64,000 nt of DNA from Xylophilus sp. GW821-FHT01B05 (GCA_038961845.1 CP152408.1:558001-622000), one strand, 5' to 3'. Shown: positions 16,402 to 27,789, counted from the first letter of the stretch. Numbers and translations: made by a program. The notes: a model not told the origin generated them from the sequence alone.

Positions 16402-17104
16402 GCTGGTTGAAGGCGTCCGGGCGGGTCAGCAGGTGGCGTCAGGCGCTGCGCAGGCCCAGGATTTTGTGAAGTTTTGCGTTGAAGCCGGCGTGCTGCGCTT
16501 TGGCGAATTCAAGACCAAGGCGGGCCGCATGAGCCCGTATTTCTTCAATGCAGGCCTGTTCGACGACGGCGCCAAGCTCGGCCGGCTGGCGGAATTCTAT
16601 GCACAGGCGCTGATCGACGGCGGCGTCGAGTTCGACATGATCTTCGGGCCGGCCTACAAGGGCATTCCGTTGGCCGCCGCCGTAGCGGTGGAACTGGCGC
16701 GGCGCGGCCGCAACGTGCCCTTTGCCTACAACCGCAAGGAGGCCAAGGACCATGGCGAGGGCGGCACCCTGGTCGGCGCCAAGCTGGCCGGCCGGGTGCT
16801 GATCGTGGACGACGTGATGTCCGCCGGCACTGCCGCGCGCGAGTCCATCGCCATCATCCAGGCCGCCGGCGCCACCCCGCATGGCATCGCCCTGGCGCTG
16901 GACCGGCAGGAGAAAGCCACCGAGAACGGCCAGGACGTGGAACACAGCGCGGTGCAGTACATGCGCGGCCGTTTGGGCCTGCAGGTCTGCACCATCGCAA
17001 AGCTGGCAGATTTATTGCTGTATCTGGACGTAACTGGCGGCGAATCGGCTGCCCACCATGCCCGCGTGCTGGCCTATCGGCAACGCTACGGGGTCAACGA
17101 CTAG
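16400..17104 (+). CDS. pyrE: Orotate phosphoribosyltransferase
   Basis: A 234-residue enzyme converting orotate and PRPP to OMP in UMP synthesis. The family markers are FGEFKTKAGRMSPYFFNAG near the N-terminus, the flexible-loop lysines in YNRKEAKDHGEGG, and the PRPP-binding motif VLIVDDVMSAGTA. The ATG at 16400 is divergent from and overlaps the xth start, an arrangement that leaves each promoter inside the other gene. Cytoplasmic, usually a dimer. Confidence 0.95.
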   Translation: MLVEGVRAGQQVASGAAQAQDFVKFCVEAGVLRFGEFKTKAGRMSPYFFNAGLFDDGAKLGRLAEFYAQALIDGGVEFDMIFGPAYKGIPLAAAVAVELARRGRNVPFAYNRKEAKDHGEGGTLVGAKLAGRVLIVDDVMSAGTAARESIAIIQAAGATPHGIALALDRQEKATENGQDVEHSAVQYMRGRLGLQVCTIAKLADLLLYLDVTGGESAAHHARVLAYRQRYGVND

Positions 17105-17117
17105 ACAAGGGGCTCCT

Positions 17118-17792
17118 GTGGATGCTGGCTACCGTGGATGCAGAACAATGGTCCTCGGCAGCCTCCTGGTAGCCGCCGCGGCGGCGCTGCAGGCCCAGCC
17201 GGCCGCGCCTGCTGGCGGCATCTATACCTGCGTCGACGCCCAGGGCCGGCGGCTGACATCAGACCGCCCGATCCGCGAATGCCTGGACCGCGAGCAGCGT
17301 GAGCTCAATGCTTCCGGCACCACGCGCCGTACCTTGCTGCCGCCGCCCACCGCCAGTGAGCTGGCGGCCAAGGCCGAGCGCGATCGCCGCGACGCCGAGG
17401 CGCTGGCGCGCCAACAAGAGAAGGAGCGCGGCGAACGCGTGCTGCTGATGCGCTATCCGCAGCAGTCCGCGCACGACGCCGAGCGCGCCGCCGCCCTGCA
17501 GCGGGTGGACGAGAGCGCGGCCCTGGTGCGACTGCGCATCGCCCAGCTCGACCAGCAGCATCTGGAGGTCAAGGCCGCCATGGCGCGCTTCGACAACGAC
17601 CGGGCGCGCATGCCGCCCGGCCTGCTGCGCGAGCAACTGGACATCGTGCAGGCGCTGCGCACCCAGCAGAACGCTGTCGCGGATATGGAGCAGGATCGGC
17701 GCCGCATCCAGCAACGCTTCGACAACGAACTGCTGCGGCTGCGCCCGCTGTGGGCGCAATTGCCGGACGCCAGCGCCAGCGCATCGCGCTGA
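17118..17792 (+). CDS. Exported DUF4124-like coiled-coil protein
   Basis: About 225 residues. A signal peptide (MVLGSLLVAAAAALQAQ) is followed by GIYTCVDAQGRRLTSDRPI, the DUF4124 pattern of a Tyr-Cys-Val-Asp strand with a later Cys (RECLDR), common in Burkholderiales periplasmic proteins. The rest is charged and helical (ASELAAKAERDRRDAEALARQ) with predicted coiled coil to the end. The GTG at 17118 is preceded by AAGGGGC; an internal ATG at 17148 would start directly at the signal peptide. Function unknown. It follows pyrE by 13 bp and is probably transcribed with it. Confidence 0.75.
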   Translation: MDAGYRGCRTMVLGSLLVAAAAALQAQPAAPAGGIYTCVDAQGRRLTSDRPIRECLDREQRELNASGTTRRTLLPPPTASELAAKAERDRRDAEALARQQEKERGERVLLMRYPQQSAHDAERAAALQRVDESAALVRLRIAQLDQQHLEVKAAMARFDNDRARMPPGLLREQLDIVQALRTQQNAVADMEQDRRRIQQRFDNELLRLRPLWAQLPDASASASR

Positions 17793-17810
17793 CGGGCTGG
17801 CGGCTCATGG

Positions 17811-19304
17811 CTACTGCTGCAGCTTCTTGCGCAGCAGCTCGTTGACCTGCGTCGGGTTGGCCTTGCCCTTGCTGGCCTTCATGGCCTGGCCGACCAGGGC
17901 GTTGAAGGCCTTGTCCTTGCCGGCGCGGAACTCTTCGACGTTCTTCGGGTTGGCCGCGATCACCTCGTCCAGGATGGCTTCAAGCGCGCCGCTGTCGTTT
18001 TCCTGGCGCAGACCCTTGGCCTCGATCACTGCGTCCACGTCCGCGCCTTCACCGTTCCAGAGTGCCTCGAACACCTGGCGCGCAGCGTTGTTGGAGATGG
18101 TGCCGTCGCCGATGCGGACGATCAGCGCGCCCAGTTGCGCTGCCGCGACCGGCGCCTGCGCGATGTCGGTGCCGCCCGTGTTCAGCCGGCGCGACAGCTC
18201 GCCCATGATCCAGTTGCTGGCCAGTTTGGGCGCAGCGCCGGCCTGCACGGCCGCCTCGAAGTAGGCGGCCGTGGCCTTGCTCTGTGTGAGCTGGGCCGCG
18301 TCGTATTCGGGCAGGCCGTGCTGGGCCACAAAGCGCGCGGCCATGGCGCGCGGCAGCTCGGCCATTTCGCTGCGTACCCGTTCCACCCACTCGGGCGCGA
18401 TCACCAGCGGCGGCAGGTCCGGGTCAGGGAAATAGCGGTAGTCGGCCGCGTCTTCCTTGGTGCGCATGGCGCGCGTCTCGCCGGTGTCGGGGTCGAACAG
18501 CACGGTGGCCTGCTGGATCTCGCGGCCGTCCTCGATCTCTTCGATCTGCCAGCGGATCTCGAAGTCGATCGCCTGCTGCATGAACTTGAAGCTGTTCAGG
18601 TTCTTGATCTCGCGCCGCGTGCCCAGCGGCTGGCCCGGCTTGCGCACCGACACGTTGGCGTCGCAGCGGAAAGAGCCCTCTTGCATGTTGCCGTCGCAAA
18701 TGCCGATCCAGGTGACGATCTTGTGCAGTTCGCGGGCGTAAGCCACCGCTTCTCCGGACGAGCGGATGTCGGGCTCGGTCACGATCTCCAGCAGCGGCGT
18801 GCCGGCGCGGTTCAGATCGATGCCGCTCTGGCCAATGAAGTTCTCGTGCAGCGATTTGCCGGCGTCTTCTTCCAGGTGGGCGCGCACCAGGCGCACGGTC
18901 TTCTTCTCGTCCCCCAGGAAGAACTCGACGCTGCCGCCTTGCACCACCGGGATCTCGAACTGGCTGATCTGATAGCCCTTGGGCAGGTCCGGGTAGAAGT
19001 AGTTCTTGCGCGCAAAGACGCTGCGCGGCGCGATGTGCGAGCCCAGCGCCAGGCCCAGCTCGATGGCGCGCTCGACCGCGCCCTTGTTCATCACCGGCAG
19101 CGTGCCCGGCAGCGCCAGGTCCACCGGCGCGGCCTGGGTGTTGGGCGCAGCACCAAAGGCGGTGGGCGCGCGGCTGAAGATCTTGGAGACGGTCGAGAGC
19201 TGGGCGTGCGTTTCGAAGCCGATCACGACTTCATAACCCTGCACCAGCGGCCCGGTGGGGCGGCCTTCCTGTTGTGCGGCAAAGGAATTCATGGATTCGC
19301 TCAT
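17811..19304 (-). CDS. gatB: Asp/Glu-tRNA amidotransferase subunit B
   Basis: A 497-residue GatB, which binds and presents misacylated Glu-tRNA(Gln)/Asp-tRNA(Asn). Markers include [37 protein letters not shown] [11 protein letters not shown], and [12 protein letters not shown]. The C-terminal YqeY/GatB tail ends [11 protein letters not shown]. Start ATG 19304 is preceded by GGAGGG at good spacing and lies 2 bp after the gatA stop, so gatCAB is one operon. Confidence 0.96.
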   Translation of the reverse strand: MSESMNSFAAQQEGRPTGPLVQGYEVVIGFETHAQLSTVSKIFSRAPTAFGAAPNTQAAPVDLALPGTLPVMNKGAVERAIELGLALGSHIAPRSVFARKNYFYPDLPKGYQISQFEIPVVQGGSVEFFLGDEKKTVRLVRAHLEEDAGKSLHENFIGQSGIDLNRAGTPLLEIVTEPDIRSSGEAVAYARELHKIVTWIGICDGNMQEGSFRCDANVSVRKPGQPLGTRREIKNLNSFKFMQQAIDFEIRWQIEEIEDGREIQQATVLFDPDTGETRAMRTKEDAADYRYFPDPDLPPLVIAPEWVERVRSEMAELPRAMAARFVAQHGLPEYDAAQLTQSKATAAYFEAAVQAGAAPKLASNWIMGELSRRLNTGGTDIAQAPVAAAQLGALIVRIGDGTISNNAARQVFEALWNGEGADVDAVIEAKGLRQENDSGALEAILDEVIAANPKNVEEFRAGKDKAFNALVGQAMKASKGKANPTQVNELLRKKLQQ

Positions 19305-19306
19305 CC

Positions 19307-20803
19307 TTAAATGCCCTCCGGCGCGCGGAGGTGGAAGTCGGTCGCTTGCTGCAACTGGTGTGCAGCGTTCAGCAGCTTGCCTTCGGCAAAGTAGTTGCCG
19401 ATCAGCTGCAGGCCCACCGGCATGCCGCCTTCGCCAAAGCCGGCCGGCACGCTCATGCCGGGCAGGCCGGCGAGCGAGGCGGGCAGGGTGAAGATGTCGG
19501 CCAGGTAGTCGGCCAGCGGGTCGTTGCCGTGCTCGCCGATCTTCCACGCGACCGTGGGCGCCACCGGGCCGGCGATCAGGTCGCATTGCTTGAACGCGTT
19601 CTGAAAGTCGTCGGCGATCATGCGGCGGATTTTTTGCGCCTGCAGGTAGTAGGCGTCGTAGTAGCCGTGCGACAGCACATAGGTGCCGATCATGATGCGG
19701 CGCTTGACCTCGTCGCCAAAGCCTTCGGCACGGGTCTTCTTGTACATGTCGAGCAGGTCGGTGTACTTGTCTGCGCGGTGGCCAAACTTCACGCCATCAA
19801 AGCGGCTCAGGTTGGACGAGGCCTCGGCCGGCGCAATGATGTAGTAGACGGGGATCGACAGCTCGGTGCGCGGCAGGCTGATCGGTACCAGCTTGGCGCC
19901 GAGCTTCTCGTATTCCTTCAGTGCGCCATCGACCGCTGCGCGCACGTCGGCCGACAGGCCTTCGCCAAAGAACTCGGCTGGGATGCCAATGCGCAGGCCG
20001 TCCAGCTTGTCGTTCAGGCCGCGCGTGAAGTCTTCTGCGGGCAGATCGAGCGAAGTCGAATCGCGGTCCGGGTCCGGGCCGCAGATGGTCGACAGCAGCA
20101 GCGCACAGTCTTCGGCCGTGCGTGCCATCGGGCCGGCCTGGTCCAGGCTGGAGGCAAAGGCCACCATGCCGTAGCGCGAGGCGCGGCCGTAGGTTGGCTT
20201 GATGCCGGTAATGCCGCAGAAGGCCGCCGGCTGGCGGATCGAGCCGCCGGTGTCGGTGCCGGTGGCCGCCGGCGCCAGGCGCGCGGCCACGGCTGCGGCG
20301 CTGCCGCCGGAGGAGCCGCCGGGCACGCGCGTCGTGTCCCAGGGGTTGCGCACCGGCAGCACGGCGCTGCCGCCTTCGGCCGGCACCGCCACGTTCTCGT
20401 TGGCCGAGCCCATGGCGAATTCGTCGCAGCTCAGCTTGCCGAGCGTAACCACGCCCTGGTCGGCCAGATTCTTGACGACTGTGCTATCAAAAGGGGAGCG
20501 ATAGCCGGCCAGCATGCGCGAGCCCGCGGTGGTCGGGAAGTCGCGGGTGACGAAGATGTCCTTGTGCGCCAGCGGCACGCCTTCCAGGCGGCCGGCGGTA
20601 CCGGCGGCGATGCGCGCGTCGGCGGCGCGGGCCTGGGCCAGTGTGGCATTGGTATCCAGCGCCACATAGGCGCCCAGCGCGGCATGCGTCTGGGCGCGGT
20701 CCAGGAAGTGCTGGGCCGTTTCCACGGCGGAAACCTCGCGGGCGGCGAGGCGGGCGGCTAGCTGGGCAACGGTATGGTCGTGCAGGGGGAGGTTCTGGGT
20801 CAT
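19307..20803 (-). CDS. gatA: Asp/Glu-tRNA amidotransferase subunit A
   Basis: About 498 residues. Amidase-signature catalytic residues are present: Lys in PLAHKDIF, cis-Ser in [11 protein letters not shown] and nucleophile Ser in [12 protein letters not shown]. It releases ammonia from glutamine for GatB. The Cys-free C-terminal region ([19 protein letters not shown]) matches GatA rather than AtzE-type enzymes. A GTG at 20818, overlapping the gatC stop, is an alternative start that adds MSSPA. Confidence 0.96.
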   Translation of the reverse strand: MTQNLPLHDHTVAQLAARLAAREVSAVETAQHFLDRAQTHAALGAYVALDTNATLAQARAADARIAAGTAGRLEGVPLAHKDIFVTRDFPTTAGSRMLAGYRSPFDSTVVKNLADQGVVTLGKLSCDEFAMGSANENVAVPAEGGSAVLPVRNPWDTTRVPGGSSGGSAAAVAARLAPAATGTDTGGSIRQPAAFCGITGIKPTYGRASRYGMVAFASSLDQAGPMARTAEDCALLLSTICGPDPDRDSTSLDLPAEDFTRGLNDKLDGLRIGIPAEFFGEGLSADVRAAVDGALKEYEKLGAKLVPISLPRTELSIPVYYIIAPAEASSNLSRFDGVKFGHRADKYTDLLDMYKKTRAEGFGDEVKRRIMIGTYVLSHGYYDAYYLQAQKIRRMIADDFQNAFKQCDLIAGPVAPTVAWKIGEHGNDPLADYLADIFTLPASLAGLPGMSVPAGFGEGGMPVGLQLIGNYFAEGKLLNAAHQLQQATDFHLRAPEGI

Positions 20804-20814
20804 TGCGGGGCTGC

Positions 20815-21114
20815 TCACTCGATCACGCGCGGGACCAGATACAGGCCGCTTTCGACGGCCGGGGCGCTTTTCTGGCTGTCTTCCCGCGAGGGGAAATGGC
20901 CGACCGCGTCTTCGCGCAGGCGCAGCGCTACCTCCTGTATCGCGGCCACGGGGTGGGCCAGCGGTTCGATGCCGGTGGTGTCCACCGCGCGCATCTGCTC
21001 GACCACGTCGAAAAAGCCGTTGAGTTGGGTGAGCATGCGCTCGCCTTCTTCGGGGCGAAGCTCCAGCCGGGCCAGATTGGCGATCCGGCCGATGTCCTGG
21101 GAGGTGAGGGCCAT
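20815..21114 (-). CDS. gatC: Asp/Glu-tRNA amidotransferase subunit C
   Basis: A 99-residue GatC, the strap subunit stabilising GatA-GatB. The N-terminus [17 protein letters not shown] and the later GIEPLAHP and [13 protein letters not shown] are diagnostic. First gene of the minus-strand gatCAB operon, divergent from mreB. The ATG at 21114 is chosen over longer in-frame starts because it matches the family N-terminus. Confidence 0.94.
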   Translation of the reverse strand: MALTSQDIGRIANLARLELRPEEGERMLTQLNGFFDVVEQMRAVDTTGIEPLAHPVAAIQEVALRLREDAVGHFPSREDSQKSAPAVESGLYLVPRVIE

Positions 21115-22407
<1,293 letters not shown>

Positions 22408-22443
22408 ACCTCGGCGCCCTGCGGGGGCCGCTGTGACGATCCG

Positions 22444-22477
22444 AGCCGGCTGGCCTATGATGCAGCCGGCTTTTTTC
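22444..22477 (+). terminator. Terminator-like hairpin between mreB and mreC
   Basis: AGCCGGCT at 22444-22451 and again at 22464-22471 pair with each other (the word is its own reverse complement), followed by TTTTTT. It could end a share of mreB transcripts so that MreB is made in excess over MreC/MreD. Confidence 0.75.
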
Positions 22478-22521
22478 CACCCTGACGCCGCTCCCGTTCG
22501 TCCCTTCGCCCGACTCTCCCC

Positions 22522-23553
22522 ATGCCCCTGGGAACCCTGGACCGCACCGCGCCCCCTTTCTTCAAGCAGGGGCCGTCGGCGCTGTCCACGCTGATCTTCT
22601 TTGGTGCGCTGGCGCTGTTCCTGATGGTGGCTGACGCCCGCCTGGGGCTGACGCCGCCGCTGCGCTCGGCCATCTCGGTGGTGCTGTATCCGCTGGAGCA
22701 ACTGGCGCTGCAGCCGGTGCAGTGGGTGCGCAACACCGGGGCCTATTTCCAGACCATGCGCGCGGCGCAAGAGCTGGAAGACTCCGCGCGCCGGCAGATG
22801 CTGCAGCAGTCGCAGCGGGCCAACCAGGTCGAGGAACTGCTGCTGGAAAACCAGCGCCTGCGCGACCTGCTGGGCTTGCGCGGCCGGCTCCAGGCACCCG
22901 AGCAGACGGCCGAGGTTCTGTATGACGCGCCCGATCCCTATACCCGCCGCGTCATCATCGACCGCGGCACGCTGCAGGCCGTGGCGCCGGGCTCGCCGGT
23001 GATAGACGAATTCGGGGTGCTGGGGCAGATCACGCGGGTGCACCCGTTCCTGGCCGAGGTCACGCTGCTGGTCGAGCGCGACTACGCCATTCCCGTGCTC
23101 AACACCCGCACCGGCGCGCGCAGCGTGGCCTACGGCAACCCGTTGTCCGGCCCGGGCGGCGGCTTGGAGCTGCGCTTCATGCCCGGCAATGCCGACGTGC
23201 AGGAGGGCGACCTGCTCACCACCAGCGGCGTGGACGGCGTCTACCCTGCCGGCCTGCCGGTGGCGCGCGTGGACCGGGTCGAGCGCCGCTCGGATTCCGC
23301 CTTTGCCCGCATCCACTGCGAGCCGCTGGCGCGCATGGAGGGCGCGCGCCATGTGATGGTGCTGCAGCCGCTGTCGGCGCAACTGCCGCCGCGCCCGCCT
23401 GCGGGAACGGCGGCGGACGCGACGCCGCAGCAGCGGCGCAAGCCGGAGCCACCGCCCGCAGCGGCAAAGCCCGGCGCCACGGCGGCGCCGGCCCGTCGTA
23501 CACCGGCGGCGCCCGCAACAACACCTGCTGCACCGGCCGGGAGGCAGCCATGA
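22522..23553 (+). CDS. mreC: Rod shape-determining protein MreC
   Basis: A 343-residue bitopic protein: a single N-terminal membrane segment (STLIFFGALALFLMVAD), a coiled coil (LLLENQRLRDLLGL) and the periplasmic beta-domain pair with VTRVHPF-like ITRVHPFLAEV and VAYGNPLSGPG. The tail beyond residue ~290 is Pro/Ala-rich. It links MreB to penicillin-binding proteins. Its stop overlaps the mreD start. Confidence 0.95.
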   Translation: MPLGTLDRTAPPFFKQGPSALSTLIFFGALALFLMVADARLGLTPPLRSAISVVLYPLEQLALQPVQWVRNTGAYFQTMRAAQELEDSARRQMLQQSQRANQVEELLLENQRLRDLLGLRGRLQAPEQTAEVLYDAPDPYTRRVIIDRGTLQAVAPGSPVIDEFGVLGQITRVHPFLAEVTLLVERDYAIPVLNTRTGARSVAYGNPLSGPGGGLELRFMPGNADVQEGDLLTTSGVDGVYPAGLPVARVDRVERRSDSAFARIHCEPLARMEGARHVMVLQPLSAQLPPRPPAGTAADATPQQRRKPEPPPAAAKPGATAAPARRTPAAPATTPAAPAGRQP

Positions 23554-24071
23554 TCATGCGCAAGGGCCAACAGCAACTGCTGCTGCCGGCCAACCCTCTT
23601 TTCATCTGGGCCAGCCTGGGCGCGGCGCTGCTGCTGGATCTGCTGCCGATCGGCCGCGCCATCTGGGCCCCTGACCCACTGCTGCTGCTGCTGGTGTTCT
23701 GGAGCGTGCACCAGCCTGCTCGTGTGGGCATGGGCGCGGCCTTTGTGCTGGGGCTGTGCATGGACGTGCACCAGGCCTCACTGCTGGGCCAGCATGCGCT
23801 GGGCTATACCGTGCTGGTCTACCTGGGCTTTCGGTTGCAGCGCCGGCTGCTGTGGCTGGGTGTGCCGGCCCAGACCGTGCTGCTGCTGCCGGTGTTCCTC
23901 AGCGCGCAGGTGATTGAGCTGCTGGTGCGGCTGATCGCCGGCGGTGTCTTCCCGGGCTGGGGCTTTGTCATTGCGCCCGTGCTGGAGGCATTGCTGTGGC
24001 CGCTGGCCAGTGTGGTCTTGCTCGCGCCGCAGCGCCGCGCTCCCGATCCAGACGAAAATCGTCCACTCTGA
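23550..24071 (+). CDS. mreD: Rod shape-determining protein MreD
   Basis: A 173-residue inner-membrane protein with five to six hydrophobic segments (for example FIWASLGAALLLDLLP and PLLLLLVFWSVHQP). The family pattern FVLGLCMDVHQASLLGQHAL is clear. ATGA overlap with mreC. It belongs to the elongasome with MreB, MreC and PBP2. Confidence 0.94.
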   Translation: MIMRKGQQQLLLPANPLFIWASLGAALLLDLLPIGRAIWAPDPLLLLLVFWSVHQPARVGMGAAFVLGLCMDVHQASLLGQHALGYTVLVYLGFRLQRRLLWLGVPAQTVLLLPVFLSAQVIELLVRLIAGGVFPGWGFVIAPVLEALLWPLASVVLLAPQRRAPDPDENRPL

Positions 24072-24083
24072 TCGGCGGCTGCC

Positions 24084-26024
24084 ATGACTGAACTGCGCAA
24101 TGTCGAGGCCGAGCTGGCGCGTTTCCGGCGCCGGCTGTTGGTGATCGCCCTGGTGGTGCTGGGCGCGTTCGGTCTGATCGTCGGGCGGCTGGTGTATTTG
24201 CAGATCGTGCGCTACGACGACCTGGCCGCGCAGGCCGAGAGCAACCGCACGGCGGTCGTGCCCATCGTGCCCAACCGCGGGTTGATCCTGGACCGCAACG
24301 GCCTGGTGCTGGCCACCAACTATTCGGCCTATACGCTGGAGATCACGCCCTCGCGTAGCGGGCCGGTGGACGAGGTGATCGACGCGCTGTCGGAGCTGGT
24401 CGAGATCACGCCGCGCGACCGCCGCCGCTTCAAGAAGCTGATGGAGGAGTCGCGCAGCTTCGAGTCGCTGCCGGTACGCACCCGCCTCACCGACGAAGAG
24501 GTGGCGCGCTTCGCCGTGCAGCGCTACCGCTTTCCGGGCGTGGAGATCAAGGCGCGGCTGTTCCGCAGCTACCCGTTCGGCGATATCGCCAGCCACGTGA
24601 TCGGCTATATCGGCCGCATCAACCAGCGCGAGAAGGAGCGCATCGAGGACTCCGACGACGCGCCCAACTACCGTGGCACCGACGTCATCGGCAAGCTGGG
24701 CGTGGAGCAGAGCTTCGAGCGTGAGCTGCATGGCGCCACCGGCGTCGAGCAGATGGAGACCTCCGCCGGCGGCCGTGCCGTGCGCACCCTGGCCACCCAT
24801 CCGGCCACGCCCGGCAAGACCGTGGTGCTGTCGGTCGACGTCAAGCTGCAGAAGATGGTGGAGGACCTGTTTGGCGACCGGCGTGGCGCCCTGGTGGCGA
24901 TAGACCCGCGCACCGGTGAGGTGCTGGCCTTCGTCAGCAAGCCGACCTTCGACCCGAACCTGTTCGTTGACGGCATCGACCAGGAAAACTGGGCCGCGCT
25001 GAACGAATCCATCGACAAGCCGCTGCTCAACCGCGCCCTGCGCGGCACCTACCCGCCGGGCTCCACCTACAAGCCCTTCATGGCGCTGGGCGCGCTGCAG
25101 ACCGGCAAGCGCGGCCCCAGCGTGGTCATCAACGACCCGGGCTTCTACATGTTCGCGGGCCACCGCTTCGGCAGCCCCGAGGGCTACCTGGGCAACCTCG
25201 ACATGCAGCGGGCGATCCAGCTCTCGTCCAACGTCTACTTCTACACCCTGGCCAACGAGATGGGTGTGGACCTGATCCACGACTTCATGAAGCCGCTGGG
25301 CTTTGGCCAGATCACAGGCATCGACATCAACGGCGAGGTGCGCGGCGTGCTGCCCAGCACCGAGTGGAAGCGCAATGCCTACAAGCGCCCCGAGCAACGC
25401 CGCTGGTATGCGGGCGAGACCATCTCGCTGGGCATTGGCCAGGGCTACAACAGCTTCACCATGCTGCAGCTGGCGCAGGCGGCGTCGGTCGTGGCCGACG
25501 GCGGCATCAAGCGCCGGCCGCACCTGGTGCTGGCCACCAAGGACCCGTTGAGCGGCGAGCAGTTGCCGGTGCCGCAGCCGCCTGCGGTGGACCTGGGCTT
25601 CAAGCCGGCCAATGTGGCGGTGGTGCGCGGCGGCCTGGTCAGCGTGGTCACCAGCGGTACTGCGCGCGGCGTTTTTGCCGGCGCGCCCTACCTCGCCGCC
25701 GGCAAGACCGGCACCGCGCAGGCGGTGACGCAGGCGCAGAACACCAAGTACAACGCGCGCGCACTCGAAGAGCACCAGCGCGACCATGCGCTGTTCATGG
25801 GGTTCGCGCCGGCCGACGCGCCCAGGATCGCCGTGGCCGTCATCGTCGAGAACGCCGGCTGGGGCGCCGGTGCCGCAGCACCCATTGCGCGCCGCGTGCT
25901 CGACTACTGGCTGGCCGGCCTGTACCCAAGCGAGGAAGACATGGCTGCCGTGCGCATCGGCAAGGCCACCGCCCCAATAGGCAAGCCGCGCCGCGTGGAA
26001 GATGTGGAGCTAGTCGCGCCCTGA
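24084..26024 (+). CDS. mrdA: Penicillin-binding protein 2 (elongation transpeptidase)
   Basis: A 646-residue class B PBP. One N-terminal transmembrane helix (~19-40), a dimerisation domain starting NRTAVVPIVPNRGLILDRNG, then the transpeptidase domain with SxxK STYK (327-330), SSN in QLSSNVYFY and KTGTAQ near residue 549. It crosslinks peptidoglycan during side-wall growth. Follows mreD by 12 bp. rodA, its usual partner, is not found directly downstream; the gap to amt instead holds a repeat. Confidence 0.96.
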   Translation: MTELRNVEAELARFRRRLLVIALVVLGAFGLIVGRLVYLQIVRYDDLAAQAESNRTAVVPIVPNRGLILDRNGLVLATNYSAYTLEITPSRSGPVDEVIDALSELVEITPRDRRRFKKLMEESRSFESLPVRTRLTDEEVARFAVQRYRFPGVEIKARLFRSYPFGDIASHVIGYIGRINQREKERIEDSDDAPNYRGTDVIGKLGVEQSFERELHGATGVEQMETSAGGRAVRTLATHPATPGKTVVLSVDVKLQKMVEDLFGDRRGALVAIDPRTGEVLAFVSKPTFDPNLFVDGIDQENWAALNESIDKPLLNRALRGTYPPGSTYKPFMALGALQTGKRGPSVVINDPGFYMFAGHRFGSPEGYLGNLDMQRAIQLSSNVYFYTLANEMGVDLIHDFMKPLGFGQITGIDINGEVRGVLPSTEWKRNAYKRPEQRRWYAGETISLGIGQGYNSFTMLQLAQAASVVADGGIKRRPHLVLATKDPLSGEQLPVPQPPAVDLGFKPANVAVVRGGLVSVVTSGTARGVFAGAPYLAAGKTGTAQAVTQAQNTKYNARALEEHQRDHALFMGFAPADAPRIAVAVIVENAGWGAGAAAPIARRVLDYWLAGLYPSEEDMAAVRIGKATAPIGKPRRVEDVELVAP

Positions 26025-26048
26025 CCCTCGCCACGGCCGCATCGAACA

Positions 26049-26162
26049 AGAGGCCGCGGAGCAGGCCAAGCGCAGACATCCGCGGAACCGGCTTTGCCGG
26101 GCCGCTGGATGTGCCCCCTTGAGGGGGAAGGCGAAGACACGAAGTGCGTAGCCTGGGGGTGT
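26049..26162 (+). repeat. ~110-bp interspersed repeat, copy 1
   Basis: Starts GGCCGCGGAGCAGGCCAAG, contains the stem ACATCCGCGG...CCGCTGGATGT and CCCCCTTGAGGGGG, and ends GCGTAGCCTGGGGGTG. The same unit recurs at 28109-28221 (inverted), 41016-41130 and 58395-58511. This copy lies between mrdA and amt. Confidence 0.9.
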
Positions 26163-26180
26163 GCCTTACTACTTCAGGCC

Positions 26181-26207
26181 AAAAAAAAGCGCCGACTAGC
26201 GGCGCTT
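26181..26207 (-). terminator. Terminator-like hairpin oriented to the minus strand
   Basis: AAGCGCCG-ACTAG-CGGCGCTT is a perfect 8-bp stem. Its A-run (26181-26188) lies on the left, so a U-tract would follow the hairpin only for minus-strand transcripts; yet no minus-strand gene is seen to the right. It may stop antisense transcription into mrdA or be repeat debris. Confidence 0.5.
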
Positions 26208-26439
26208 GGGATAGGTGATCTGCATCTCGTGTCTGGATGCTTGGGATCGGTGTTCTGATTCTGCTTAGCTGTGTCTCCTCGGCCCCCGCCCAGACTGGCC
26301 TGGGGCCTGTCTGCGAGTACCCGTGACTTTAGGCCTTTGCACTGTTTCGGAGCATAGGGTGTTACCCGTGTGTTTTACCTTCGGAAACAGTTGGCACGGG
26401 TCGTGCTGTCACAAAGCATCCAACAAAACGAGGCCGCTG
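26208..26439. other. Leader region of the amt gene
   Basis: About 230 bp with no supported gene. It includes the word GTACCCGTGACTTTAGG and CTTTGCACTGTTTCGGAGCATAGGGTG; GCAC-N7/8-GTGC type sites expected for NtrC or TGGCAC-N5-TTGC for sigma-54 were searched for by eye. A TTGGCACGGGTCGTGCTG (about 26391-26408) resembles a sigma-54 element loosely, which would fit an ammonium transporter. Confidence 0.3.
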
Positions 26440-27789
26440 ATGCGCAATATCACTGGGCAACGGGCATGGATGCGGGCTTTCATGGGCTCGTTTCTGGGTT
26501 TGAGTGGGCTTGCTGCGGCCTGGGCGGCGGATGCACCCCCCGCCGTGGTGCGCCCCTCTCTGGTGCCTATCGACAGCCTGGCGCCGGCCGACACGGCCTG
26601 GATGATGACGGCCACCGCCTTGGTGCTGCTGATGACGCTGCCGGGCATTGCGCTGTTCTATGCCGGCATGGTGCGGCGCAAGAACGTGCTCAACACCATG
26701 GCCTGCGTGATCGGCGTGGCCTCGCTCATCACGCTGCTGTGGTTCTCTGTGGGCTACTCGTGGGCCTTCACGCCGGGCAACGCCTTCATCGGCGGCAACG
26801 AGCGGCTCTGGTTCTCTGGCCTGGAGGTGCTGCCGGGCGCGGGCCAGGTGGCGGTGAGCCACATCGCGCCGCATGTGCCCGAGGCCGTGTACGCCATGTT
26901 CCAGCTGACCTTCGCCATCATCACGCCGGCGCTGGTGGTGGGCGCCTTCGTCGAGCGCATGCGCTTCTCGGCCGTGCTGTGGTTTGCCGCCCTGTGGTCG
27001 GTGCTGGTCTATGTGCCGCTGGCGCACTGGGTCTGGGAGCCGGGCGGCTGGCTGGCGCAACTGGGCGCGCTGGATTTCGCTGGCGGCACGGTGGTGCACA
27101 TCAACGCCGGCGCGGCCGGGCTGGTCTGCGCCTGGATGCTGGGGCCGCGCAGCGGCTACGGCCGTGAGCCGTTCGAGCCCTTCAACCTGGGCCTGACCAT
27201 GACCGGCACGGGACTGCTGTGGGTCGGCTGGTTTGGCTTCAACGCGGGCTCGGCGCTGGCGGCCGATGGCCGCGCCGGGCTGGCGCTGGTGGTGACGCAC
27301 ATCGCGGCCTCGGCCGGGGCCATCGCCTGGATGGTGGGCGAATGGGTGATGCGCCGGCGGCCTTCGCTGCTGGGGCTGTGCTCGGGTGCGGTGGCCGGGC
27401 TGGTGGCGATCACGCCGGCATCGGGCTTTGTCACGCCGCGCGCGGCGCTGGTGATCGGCCTGGTGGCCGGGCTGGCCTGCTATTGGGGCGCGACCGGGCT
27501 CAAGCGCCTGCTGCACGCGGACGATTCGCTGGACGTGTTCGGCGTGCACGGCATTGGCGGCATCGTTGGCTGCCTGCTGACGGGCGTGTTCGCCAACCCG
27601 GGCATTGGCGGCAGCGCCGGCAGTGTCGCGGTGCAGGCGATCAGCGCGGCGGTGGCGCTGGCCTATAGTGCGGTGGGCACGGCGGTGGTGCTGACCATCG
27701 TGCGCATCCTGGTGGGGCTGCGGGTGAACGAGGGCGCCGAGCAGCAGGGCCTGGACGTGGCGCAGCACCGGGAGCGCATCCCCTCCTGA
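26440..27789 (+). CDS. amt: Ammonium transporter (Amt family)
   Basis: A 449-residue channel with a cleavable signal (MRAFMGSFLGLSGLAAAWA) followed by about 11 membrane segments. Family motifs: FYAGMVRRKNVLNTM, GGTVVHINAGAAGLV carrying the first pore histidine, GWFGFNAGSALAADG, and DVFGVHGIGGIVG with the second histidine. Amt proteins are usually paired with a PII gene (glnK); none follows here, only a small unknown. ATG 26440 is preceded by GAGG. Confidence 0.94.
   Translation: MRNITGQRAWMRAFMGSFLGLSGLAAAWAADAPPAVVRPSLVPIDSLAPADTAWMMTATALVLLMTLPGIALFYAGMVRRKNVLNTMACVIGVASLITLLWFSVGYSWAFTPGNAFIGGNERLWFSGLEVLPGAGQVAVSHIAPHVPEAVYAMFQLTFAIITPALVVGAFVERMRFSAVLWFAALWSVLVYVPLAHWVWEPGGWLAQLGALDFAGGTVVHINAGAAGLVCAWMLGPRSGYGREPFEPFNLGLTMTGTGLLWVGWFGFNAGSALAADGRAGLALVVTHIAASAGAIAWMVGEWVMRRRPSLLGLCSGAVAGLVAITPASGFVTPRAALVIGLVAGLACYWGATGLKRLLHADDSLDVFGVHGIGGIVGCLLTGVFANPGIGGSAGSVAVQAISAAVALAYSAVGTAVVLTIVRILVGLRVNEGAEQQGLDVAQHRERIPS

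Noticed and set aside
20470..20510. GCTATCAAAAGGGGAGCGATAGC in gatA as another TAGCTAT repeat
   Set aside because: It encodes conserved GatA sequence (SPFDSTVV) and lacks the rest of the repeat unit.
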